A stretch of 64,000 nucleotides of DNA, from assembly GCA_015179045.1 (NCBI GenBank), contig WHUZ01000032.1:310001-374000 (forward strand), read 5' to 3'. The translations under genes were made by a program, and so were the position numbers. The notes below the pieces were generated by a model. It searched no databases and had not been told where the DNA came from. It worked only from the letters and a program-made list of their open reading frames with translations. Within the stretch, counting starts at the first letter, position 1. The number at the start of each line of letters is the position of its first letter. Below, one piece after another: positions 1-8,980 of the stretch. The DNA comes from Kalaharituber pfeilii. Its lineage: Eukaryota; Ascomycota; Pezizomycetes; Pezizales; Pezizaceae.

Positions 1-1
1 C

Positions 2-223
2 GTCCTGAGACCGATGTTGAAGAGGTATGCGCTAGAGAGAGAGGAGGGCGAGAGGTTCGGGGATTGGGTGATCAGAGCGGGGATTGTGAAAAGGACGACG
101 GAGGGGAAGAGGTTCCATGAGGATGTGAGTTTTGTTCCAACTGAGAGTTGATAGAGAAATGTATTAGCTTTGGGTAACTGACTTTGCACGAAATTACAGG
201 TTGCTGAAGAGGACGAGGAGTGA
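2..223 (+). CDS. MET5: Sulfite reductase (NADPH) beta subunit, C-terminal end (partial)
   Basis: This is the last part of a gene that enters from the left edge. The frame from base 2 reads a C-terminal segment with the pattern [20 protein letters not shown] followed by an AGIVK..TTEGK..FHED stretch, which matches the C-terminus of the siroheme/4Fe-4S sulfite reductase hemoprotein that reduces sulfite to sulfide in sulfate assimilation. An intron with a GTGAGT donor and TTACAG acceptor (125-199) separates it from a short last exon (200-223) encoding VAEEDEE and a TGA stop. The protein acts in the cytosol with the flavoprotein alpha subunit. The siroheme and cluster ligands lie upstream of the window, so catalytic residues cannot be checked. 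The family call rests on this C-terminal block alone. Confidence 0.8.
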
Positions 224-335
224 TAATAACAAAACGAAAAAGACAATAGCGTGGGAAAAAAATAAAATTGGGTGGACGAAAATGAAAGATTGCATATATA
301 TATTTTTTGGAATTCAACATGCTTACGTTTTTTAT

Positions 336-402
336 TTTATTTTTATTTTTATTTTTATTTTTATTTATATTTTATTTTATTTTATTTTATTTTATTTTTG
401 GA
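336..402. repeat. T(3-5)A simple repeat
   Basis: Tandem TTTTTA/TTTTA units just 3' of the sulfite reductase gene. Confidence 0.8.
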
Positions 403-426
403 AGAAGGGGTGAGGCTTTGCATCGA

Positions 427-430
<4 letters not shown>

Positions 431-467
<37 letters not shown>
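431..467. repeat. Poly(T) tract, 37 nt
   Basis: An uninterrupted run of T. No conserved LINE tail sequence adjoins it, so it looks like a homopolymer expansion and not a retroposon end. Confidence 0.9.
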
Positions 468-468
<1 letters not shown>

Positions 469-784
469 TTTTTGTTTTCATATTTGTATTGTGGCTATAT
501 ACTACTATTGTTCATCTCACTATTGTGAAAAAAAAAAAAATTTTTTCTCCTGTACTTGTTGTTTTTGTTTTTGTTTGTTTCTCTCTCTTTTTTCCTCTTT
601 ATTTATCACTATTATTTGTTTTTTTTTTGTTTTTTTTTTTTGTTTTTTTTTGTGGATTGGAAAATCAAATATGAGAATAGGACGTTAGTTTTTAAAATAT
701 ATATATATAAAAAAAAAAAGAGAGAATTTGGGTTGCGTGTAGAGTGAAGTAAGAGGCACACATACATATACACACACATGCATA

Positions 785-805
785 CACACACACACACACA
801 CACAC
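785..805. repeat. CA dinucleotide microsatellite
   Basis: A run of CA units preceded by degenerate CATACA units. Confidence 0.85.
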
Positions 806-913
806 GAGCAAAAAGGAAAAAAAGAAAAAGGAAAAGGAAAAAAAAAAAAAGTGTGTTAGGTAAAAAATATTATATATGCATATACTATTATCACATTATA
901 CTTCTCTCTCACC

Positions 914-914
<1 letters not shown>

Positions 915-957
<43 letters not shown>
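915..957. repeat. Poly(A) tract, 43 nt
   Basis: An uninterrupted run of A. No target-site duplication was found around it. Confidence 0.9.
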
Positions 958-959
<2 letters not shown>

Positions 960-1567
960 CTAAAAATGTTTTTTTTTTTTATATATAACCTCATCTTGTA
1001 AGAAGATAATAATGGCAAAAACACCCGCTTGAAAAAATATATATATATATAGTGCCTCAACCAAGACTTCCATTTCATCATTCCACGCTTTTTCTCTTTT
1101 ACCCTCAACATGACAGGCCCCCCTCCGCCAACCCCCCCCCCCCCCTACAAAAAAAAATGAAGCTGAAATACCATAGATGTTATCGAACCAAAAAAAACAA
1201 ATGATTACATACATTACGAATACCAACTTTATTTTTTCTTTTTTTTTTGGGGGGGGGGGAGAGGGGGGGGTGCGGTGGGGGGGTCTCGTCCAACGTTCGG
1301 AAAAGGATATTTGTGGATTAACCAAAGGTGGGGTGGGGGGGTTGGGTATGCATCTATTTATTTTTTAATACAGAAACATAAACAAAGAAAACCATTCTTC
1401 CTTTTTGTTTAATAGTGTTTCAAAACCCCAAATTCCCCGTAATTACATATGAGGAGGAGAAGGAGGCCGCACTAACACAATGTTAAGTAAAAAAAAAAAA
1501 TTCGAATATAAACGTCATTCCCCCACACAATTCCACTTACTCTCCCCTGCCTTACTCCACGCACGTT

Positions 1568-3190
1568 TTACCCATGTTTTCTCCTCTTCTTCTTCTTCTT
1601 CTTCTTCTTCTTGTTCTTATTCCTCTTCTTATTGGTGCCCTCGTTGCCTTCGTTGCCTTCGTCCTCCTCGTCCTCGCCCTCTCCACCGCCCTCCTCATCG
1701 TCATCCTCGCCTCCGCCTCCAAAGTCCCAGTCCGAATCCGAGTCCGCTAGATTTTGTACCGGCTTCAACACCGCCGCATTAGACGCTGAAGCACTCTCAG
1801 ACTTGGTCCTCGGCTTCGCCGGCAGCGGTGGCCGTCCAAAAGCCCTCACATTCTCCGCCTCAAACTCCTTCTTGAACCGTCTATACAGCAACATGCACGC
1901 CCGCGCATCCTCCACGCTCGAGTGCTCACCCCCCTGGATCATCAGCCCGAGCACCTCTTTCACGACCCTCTTCAGTCTCGGTGCGTTCCCTCCTCCAAAG
2001 TCCGTCCGAAACTTCTTAAACTTGCTCGTGTCCCTAATATCCCTTCGTGGATGCCCAATCATCAGGACCTCGAGGTCCTTCCGCACCGAATGGCCCACGA
2101 GGATCCGTCCTTTGAGCATATTGGCAACTTGGGCTTGTACTTCAGGGAAGGGGCGGGCGTGCCGCATGTCGGAGGGGCGAATGCCGGAGACAAACGTCCG
2201 CCAGTCGGAGACGGGCTCGGAGGGTAGCACGAAGGTGTCGAGGAGGACGTAACCGTGGTAGTTGATGACGGACACGCGGGCGAGCGCAGAGCGATCGTTG
2301 GGAGGCGGCGCGCCGACGCCGACCATTTCGCAGTCGAGGGAGAGGTATTTGCCGAGGGATGTGCGCTGGACGTCGCTCACGCGGTATTCAGAGAAGATGT
2401 CTTGGGTTGTAGTAAGGGCTTTTTTGACGGTCACTGTTTCCGCTATTGCCATTCCGCTGGCTTTCGTGTCGGTGTCCTTCTTCGTAGTGCTTTTTTTGGA
2501 CGTGGAGGTGGTGACTGTAGACTTGATAGACACCCCATATGCCCTCTCGAGGTCCTCCAGCGAGATGTCGTTCGCTTCGGCAAAGGCGGCGAGGGATTCA
2601 GATTTTCGATGTTTGTCCTCACTAATAGCATTTTTATCCATATTTTTGCCCTTCCCATTCATTCTGTTCATTCCTACACCCCTCTCCCCTTCTTTACTTT
2701 TTGCCGTCCCGGAAGCCCCACTCGTCAATTCGGCGCCGATATCGAACTTAGATTTCTTCCCCATGTGCTTCTTCCCAGCAGTATCCTCCATGTCCACTTT
2801 TGCAGCTTCCAAGGCTTTGCGCTTCTTGCCTCCCGCTTCCCCACCACTCCCCACCCCCCCTCCCTTATCAGTGTTCAGTGTCTTCTGTAGTGCCTTCCAG
2901 TTACTGGATAGGGCGGAGGGAGTGAGGTTTGGGGTAGGGGTAAAGAATTTAGATTTAGTAGCGATAGATGCTGAGGCGGGCGATTCCTTCTTGATTGCCG
3001 TGGTTGTCGACTTTGTCTTTGAGGGAGTAGCAGTAGATGCACCAGTGGCAGCAGCAGCAGTGGCGGCGATGACGGCGGAGGTGATGCTGGCTTTGGATTT
3101 GTGTTTCGTAATACTGGTGGCTGTGGGTGTGGACAATGTTGGATTTGGATTATACTCTTTCGTCTCCTCCGTCCCTTTGGACCGACCCAT
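1568..3190 (-). CDS. rex4: REX4-like 3'-5' RNA exonuclease (DEDDh family)
   Basis: A single-exon gene of 540 aa if translation starts at the ATG at 3190 (MGRSKGTEE). An in-frame upstream ATG at 3283 would add 31 hydrophobic residues that do not fit this nuclear family. Residues about 1-270 are low-complexity Ser/Thr/Lys/Ala. The exonuclease domain spans about 280-440: ExoI is LDCEMVGVG (D286, E288), ExoII is LVGHSVRKDLEVL (D372), and ExoIII is HSSVEDARACMLLYR (H423, D428), so all DEDDh residues are present. REX4 proteins trim RNA 3' ends during ribosomal RNA processing in the nucleolus. The C-terminus is acidic Gly/Glu/Asp-rich and ends in a Lys-rich tail encoded by a CTT microsatellite (about 1581-1612), where slippage would change length without shifting the frame. 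It is convergent with the sulfite reductase gene. Confidence 0.9.
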   Translation of the reverse strand: MGRSKGTEETKEYNPNPTLSTPTATSITKHKSKASITSAVIAATAAAATGASTATPSKTKSTTTAIKKESPASASIATKSKFFTPTPNLTPSALSSNWKALQKTLNTDKGGGVGSGGEAGGKKRKALEAAKVDMEDTAGKKHMGKKSKFDIGAELTSGASGTAKSKEGERGVGMNRMNGKGKNMDKNAISEDKHRKSESLAAFAEANDISLEDLERAYGVSIKSTVTTSTSKKSTTKKDTDTKASGMAIAETVTVKKALTTTQDIFSEYRVSDVQRTSLGKYLSLDCEMVGVGAPPPNDRSALARVSVINYHGYVLLDTFVLPSEPVSDWRTFVSGIRPSDMRHARPFPEVQAQVANMLKGRILVGHSVRKDLEVLMIGHPRRDIRDTSKFKKFRTDFGGGNAPRLKRVVKEVLGLMIQGGEHSSVEDARACMLLYRRFKKEFEAENVRAFGRPPLPAKPRTKSESASASNAAVLKPVQNLADSDSDWDFGGGGEDDDEEGGGEGEDEEDEGNEGNEGTNKKRNKNKKKKKKKKKRRKHG

Positions 3191-4009
3191 CTCCACTTTG
3201 CGCGTAGAAGTCAAGAGTTTCTTCTCAGTACTTAGGAAATTGCAAACTGAAAGAATTAGATGGAGCAGGGATGGTAGTCTCATGCCATGGAGGAGGTTGG
3301 ACGGACTAGTTAGGTTGCTTTACATGTAAAGCGCATCGGGTGACCCTTACTAGTACTTTCTTCCTTCCCCCTCTCTCTTTCCTTAAAAATAGTTCCAGCG
3401 CGCTGAGCCCCCTCTATATCTCGTGCGACAATTACTGAACAACTCTGGATTTGTATAGCGGTGAGGATGAGTCGTTCGCAGTATTTCTCCAGTCTAGGGA
3501 AAAAAATTAGTTGTGTCCGGTAAGCTTTTCTTGCGCTGAGCCGCAGTGTAACCAGACTACTTGGTGGTGAGGATGTGTAATCACGTGGCAGTTTCAAACC
3601 ATGGGAGACATCTTACCCTCAATACTGAAGTACAGGGGACTGGGAGCGTGGTTGCACTACCCCCCTCACACCCGACGAAAATAATTACCGGGGTATTACA
3701 GATGTACTCTACATGAATATATCTCTTTTCTACTTTGGATTGCATTCTCGTGCCCTTCAGCTAACTTTTCTCTTGAGCTGGGAGCGCTATCAAAACTAAA
3801 ACTTTTCCAATGAAAAAGAACCCAATCTACCAACCACAGCCTATCATAGTACGAAGTCGACATTAGCCATATCATAAAATCGGCGGACAAGTATATTGGT
3901 ATTCGCGAAAGTATACTGTACCATGTAGTTAGCAAACCTTCTCACTAAAAAATTTGCTAACTTCGTAAGATGTAAATGGCATGAGGCGTCAGGAAAAAAA
4001 CATAGAGTA
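3191..4009. other. REX4 upstream region and intergenic sequence
   Basis: I see no gene here. The first few hundred bases should hold the REX4 promoter and 5' UTR. No clear TATA box or repeat was recognised. Confidence 0.5.
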
Positions 4010-4215
4010 TGTTGCAATTTTTTCTAATTTTAATATCATTGCTCCTATACCGCCCTGGGGGCTATGACGAGATGAAGCACAAAGGAAATATAGGAAAAGA
4101 AGGAAGATAAGGGAAAAAAACAAAATATGGGAGAATAAAATAGAAGAACTAGCTCCTCCTGGCCTCAGGAATGCTTCCCACTGCATCACCTCTCCACCCA
4201 CCGCATCAGCCCTAG
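4010..4215 (-). mobile_element. LINE family A 3' end fragment
   Basis: Read on the minus strand, this ends with the family A tail CATAGCCCCCAGGGCGGTAT followed by an A-rich stretch. The sequence before it resembles the last codons of the LINE ORF plus an AT-rich 3' UTR. It is therefore a strongly 5'-truncated copy of the LINE seen at 8981-11916. No target-site duplication was found and the tail is diverged, so it is probably old. Confidence 0.65.
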
Positions 4216-5989
4216 GGAATCCGTTTCGCTCTCAATTAGAAATGTGTACAAAACATTTTAGTCAGATATTATTACTGTACTGTAGTTTGGCTTTATCAAG
4301 AGCTCGTAATCTTCCCATGGTTGTTGGGAACCTTTCCCCTTGCCGCTACGGAAGCAGCTGAGGTAAATCTAGGCTCTACTCCTTCCACAGCTAGAAGTAC
4401 CTCATTGCCTTCGAGAAAAGCCATCATGTACTTCTAACTTATTACTGTGAAAGTCGTGACAGCTCAGTGCAGCTGTCAGTCTCAGAGGGTAATGTGTGTT
4501 GATTTTGTAAGCATAATGCAGAATATATTCTAAGTAGTCATTAGTAGACGAAGTAATCCAGAATGTTCTAATATGAGATTGCCCTTGGATTCACTGACCT
4601 CCAGGCACGACCTCCACAGATATCCGAACTGTCATGTCAGACCGGATATTACCACAAACTACAACAGAATATAAAGAGAGAAGAAAGGAGGTCTTTCAAC
4701 CTGCCTCTTTATCTGAAAGGCATGAAGGTCCTATAGATTGGTAAAGAAAAGTGTAGGCACGTCAAGGTAATCCTACAATGAACATTATCATTATCCACCA
4801 GAGCAAGAGGTAATGCTGTACAAATACCGGTAATAGTATGTAGACCTGACTTCTCATCTGCCATTTCCAATACCACCCTAAAAGAAAAGAAATGAGACTA
4901 AAACAACGCTGGCGCAAGAGTTAGCTGAAGTAGTGCCTTGTCCAAGTTCCCTTCCACCTCCAAAATCACATTTAATCTGTGAAGTTTGGGGTTGCAATAG
5001 CAGCAGTGATGACGGCCAAGCGTGAAGTGGGGTAGTCTAAGATGTATTAGTATTAGCAAATATTATTTGTATGGAGACAGGGTTTCTGTCCAGTCTAGCA
5101 AGGGTAGACTGCACGCAATGAGTCTGTGCGTTTTTTGCTGGCATTGAAAAGGTTTTGTGTTAAGCTAGGGAATCTGATAAGACCGACGCCCACAGTGTTG
5201 TGGTGCGACAAAGCGGGCGGAACTTCAACCATATCAGATCAGAAATCCACCGACCTGGCGATGGATTTTTTTACTATTCAAATAATACATTTGTATTAGC
5301 GCAGCGCGATATGTATAGTAATTTACGGTTACTCGTTATAATTTAGATGTAAATGGAGATGTACTGTACGTTATGTACCTCATAAGACCAAGAAGACCAT
5401 AAGATATGGTGGGTTTTTCACGGGTATTTGACGTTTATATTAATTGATAAGGTTCGGCCGCCCCTGTAGACCTGTTACCACAGATACGAAAGAAAATATA
5501 CAAACTTTTCAAGTGCAAGCAATGTATACTCTTTGACAGCTTAGTCAGCCACTAAGCGGTAGTCTGGTTCGAGACTGGGGAATCCCTGCATTCACCTCCA
5601 AATTCATAAAATTACTGACGCCAGCAATACAGTAATAATATATGCTAAATCATAATATACTTATACAATAAACGCGGTGCTATCAGATGTCGGATAGGAA
5701 AAATAAACTATACAAGATCTCATGAAATATACAAAAATTAGACAAATACCCCCTCCCTCAATATCGACCCCTGCTAAATTCGAATTTCCATAAATCAAAG
5801 CAATTTAAGCTGCATATGATTCTCAGATGGCATACCAATATCTCAGTGCCTAATCAATCCAATATATCAATGAGTTTATAGATGTAATAAGGATTCTGCA
5901 TAGATACTTACTTCCATATTATAATAGAATTCCAGCTGCTGAAGATATTGTGTAAATATTTCATCCTCCTCATCCTCCCAATCCTCCCC
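4216..5989. other. AT-rich intergenic sequence, nothing recognised
   Basis: No coding frame, tRNA or structured repeat was recognised. The terminal inverted repeat of the adjacent pogo-like element may lie near its right end but was not identified. Confidence 0.5.
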
Positions 5990-7740
5990 AATTCCTACCT
6001 GCAGAGTTCTTTGTAATAGCTACAGCACTCTTGCCTTGTACATTCACAGTTAAACTCCACTCCCCAGCTTTCGAGGACCCCTCCATTAGATTGGTGGCTG
6101 GAGCCTTCCTTTTACGAGGTGCACGAGGCCTTTTTGGAATGAGAAGTCCTGCAGCAAGTGCTGTACCTCGAGCTTGCTGTTATTCAGCTTGTCGAGCCAC
6201 CTTTTCTACATCCCACACCTTTTTCTCTGCTGCCCTAGTGGCCTTTAATCCTGCTGCAGCTTCGTTCTCCTTCTTTTTGATCAACTTCTGCTCGCCCTCC
6301 TCAATCTCGTTACATGTTAGAACATGCCCTTGACCTATATGACGTTTGCTGGGTGCTTTGATTTCTTTTTCACTTCTAAGCTGTATAAGTTTTTCTCCTT
6401 GTGGGAGGATCTCATAGAGGTATGCAACTTATTGCATGGTAAGATCAATAAATTCTCGTAGTGTTGTACTACGTTGAGGACTTAATGCGAATTGGTCCGT
6501 TTGACGAGCAGGATTGCACAGCTTCGTAAGTGGTGATAGCATAGTACTGGTGGGGGGAAGCTTAGTGGTAGGGGGAGGTATTGCAGGGATTGTAGTATCT
6601 TGAGGCTCAGGCGCACGCTTATCACTTTTCCTCCTGATGTGTCACTGCTGCCATACCTCATGCATTATCAATATTGACTGGCCAGCATCCAAATTTATTC
6701 CATACGTTCTTGATGATATCTAGAGTATATACTTCCTGGCGAGCCTCATACAAAATCTCCCAGAAAGTTGGTCATTTCAGTACTTCGAAAGCATGATGCC
6801 GTAGCCAATAGTGCAGATTTCGCTGGTAGTGGCTCTGAAGTAAGCCAAAGTACCCCACATCAAGGGGCTGCATGAAGTGAGTACTATGAGGAGAGAGACA
6901 GATCATTTGGATATTATATCTGAGAGCAAATTCAACTGTCCACCAGCAGATATAAGAGCTGTGACCATCAAAAGTAAGAATTCAAGTAGGATGCTCCTTC
7001 AGAGTTTTGTCATACGCTGGACTAGTATGATGCTCAAAATGTATAGACATGTACTCAAAGCCCAAATCATCACCAATATATCCATTAGGCGACATACCAA
7101 ATGTTGCATCAGCGCTATGTACCCCCTCTACCCCATATGAAGCTTTAACATGAACTTTGCCCTTTTATTTACACCACATATGATAGTAATAGCATACTCG
7201 CTGCAGAAACTGTCTCCAAATCAGTAACAAACTCCCGAGGCTCCTTAGTTAAGGCCTCTGCAGCTTTGGTACCTGCTCGAATAACGTATTTGTTCTTAAT
7301 CTTGTCATTGCCAGCAGTAATGCCTTTTTCATCGCAATTCCATATGTTATGCTCACTGACATTGTATTGCCTAATAAGATATTCTAGGAGCTTGTAGAAG
7401 TGCAAGAAGTTCCTTGGATGCACCTGCTTTTCGCTATGTATGCTCGTGGTATTGGACGAATTTATGTCAAGCTCCGGATGGCGTTCAAGGAATCGTGATA
7501 CCTAGTACTTACCAATAGCAGGTGCCAATTCCTGAGCTATTGCATTCTTATTAGCATCTCTGAGCTCACATGTAGTACTAGTATACCGTTCAGGAGTAAT
7601 ATTCTTCTGAGCATGAGAAATAAGGATATCTTGAGCCATTTGCTCAAACAAAGTATGATACACTGGTTCAACTTTTAGCTGGCTAGCCTAAGCTTATACG
7701 GCCTCTCCAGAAATTGACCGCGACTGTGTTGCTGGTCCAT
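5990..7740 (-). pseudogene. Dead pogo/Fot1-like DDE transposase
   Basis: Translated fragments on the minus strand line up in order with a pogo-type transposase. The start is at 7740 (MDQQHSRGQ). Next come a helix-turn-helix end with VSRFLERHPELDI (about 7460-7500), the first catalytic Asp in NIWNCDEKG (about 7340), the second in LTFDGHSSY (about 6965) and the downstream PHSTHFMQPLDVGYFGLL block (about 6850-6890). A Lys/Arg-rich tail runs to about 6000. The frame is broken by stops and by at least one shift near the N-terminus. Two stops look like single C:G to T:A transitions: TAG where Trp is expected in the GK(W)VSRFLERHP motif, and TGA where Arg is expected before ILTFDGH. This fits RIP-like decay but does not prove it. 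Terminal repeats were not located, so the ends are approximate. Confidence 0.75.
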
Positions 7741-8054
7741 AATTTCTGTAGCTGTGATATTACTATGGATAGTATATCTCTGAAGAAAGAATTTTTGTGG
7801 GTATGAGGAAGTGATAGCCGGCTATTAAGATGCGGACATTTTTATTATTTTTTTTTTTTTTCAGTTGCGTGCCAATTGCGCCGAGCGCGCCCTTATTACT
7901 AATATGCCGAGTGCTACTCTGTACCCACTACTGTACCTCTTCTCCACTCGTACTCAACTTATACCTCTCCAGCTCATAATCAATTTAGCTTTCATTACCA
8001 ATGCGCTCTCAACCCAAGCAGCAGCGTGAGCAGCAGCATGAACAGCAACTCCTC
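7741..8054. other. Spacer between pogo remnant and MITE
   Basis: Contains a poly(T) run at about 7847-7861 and no recognisable gene. It may include the 5' non-coding end of the pogo-like element. Confidence 0.4.
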
Positions 8055-8056
8055 TA

Positions 8057-8744
8057 TCACAACAAATATTATCCTTTACTTTATCACAAAAAGAATCAAT
8101 CTTCATTTTCATAATAAAATTCTTTACTCTACGATAATGTCAGGATCCTGTGTTGCATTAAACTGTGAATGTGAAGAATTTATTCCATCACAAAATATGC
8201 GAAAATGTGGAGATCAAGACTGTGGTCATCCTAAAGAAACTCACTACGGATCTACTGCATCATCTACTGGTACTGCTATTATGCCTTCTCAAATCTCCTC
8301 CCAAAGCTCTTCTTGAACTTCTTCGCGAACTTTATCAGTCGACTTAACAACTCCGACAAAAGCTATAAGCTCGAGATCCTTTTTAGTGATGGAATAAATT
8401 CTTCACATTCACATCACAAAATATGCGAAAATGTGGAGATCAAGACTGTGGTCATCCTAAAGAAACTCACTACGGATCTACTGCATTATCTACTGGTACT
8501 GCTATTATGCCTTCTCAAATCTCCTCCCAAAGCTCTTCTCAAACTTCTTCGTGAACTTTATCAATCGACTTAACAACTCCGACAAAAGCTATAGGCTCGA
8601 GATCCTTTTTAGTGATGGAATAAATTCTTCACATTCACAGTTTAAGGGAACACAGGATCCTGACATTATCAGAGTAAAGAATTTTATTATGAAAATAAAG
8701 ATTGATTCTTTTTGTGATAAAGTAAAGGATAATATTTGTTGTGA
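8057..8744. mobile_element. MITE with about 137-bp terminal inverted repeats
   Basis: The left arm (8057 to about 8193) reappears as its reverse complement at about 8608-8744 with few mismatches. Both ends read TCACAACAAATATTATCC and are flanked by TA (8055-8056 and 8745-8746), the target duplication of Tc1/mariner-type elements. The interior holds two tandem copies of a 226-bp unit. No transposase is encoded. A short plus-strand frame (MSGSCVALN..., starting near 8137) carries a Cys/His pattern C-x-C-x11-C-x4-C-x-H-x4-H, which looks like part of a zinc-binding domain and may be a captured gene piece. The TA flanks lie inside a slightly longer palindrome, so the exact ends could differ by 2-3 bases. 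Confidence 0.75.
8190..8640. repeat. Two tandem copies of a 226-bp unit inside the MITE
   Basis: Matching landmarks are offset by 226 bases: GAAAATGTGG starts at 8201 and again at 8427, and GACAAAAGCTATA at about 8355 and 8581. The copies differ at only a few positions, so the duplication is fairly recent. Confidence 0.85.
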
Positions 8745-8980
8745 TAGAGCGAAGAGCGAAGAGTGAAGAATAAAGAATATTTTTTTAATTATTATTCTTC
8801 AATCTCTTTATATATATATTTTTAACTCGTTTAAGTAATTTTACTTTATTCTATACTAGAATAATTTTATACTATTTTTATAATGATTCTATAAATACTT
8901 TATTGTCTTATGCACAGACTCTATTGTTCGTTAATGACATGTTACAATTTGTAAAATAAATCAATTATTTCTATGAGATG
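8745..8980. other. AT-rich spacer
   Basis: AT-rich sequence between the MITE and the LINE with no recognised feature. Confidence 0.5.

Larger units (their letters stand above)
224..1567. other. Homopolymer and microsatellite-rich intergenic desert
   Basis: This gap lies between two convergent gene 3' ends. It is made almost entirely of simple sequence: a T-rich T(3-5)A array at about 336-402, a 37-nt poly(T), T-rich stretches to about 655, a CA microsatellite, a 43-nt poly(A), C and G runs at about 1130-1145 and 1249-1350, and AT dinucleotides. Open frames here encode only Phe, Lys or Gly runs and are not genes. Confidence 0.85.

Noticed and set aside
272..688. 138-codon open frame in T-rich sequence
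   Set aside because: Almost entirely Phe/Tyr/Cys/Leu from poly(T) and T-rich repeats; no domain and a homopolymer origin.
2262..3329. 355-codon plus-strand frame
   Set aside because: Antisense shadow of the REX4 gene, which has all DEDDh motifs.
8934..8946. AATGACATGTTAC as an alternative left TSD for the LINE
   Set aside because: It would leave about 30 bp of AT-rich flank inside the element; TATGAGATG at 8972-8980 abuts the LINE body directly.
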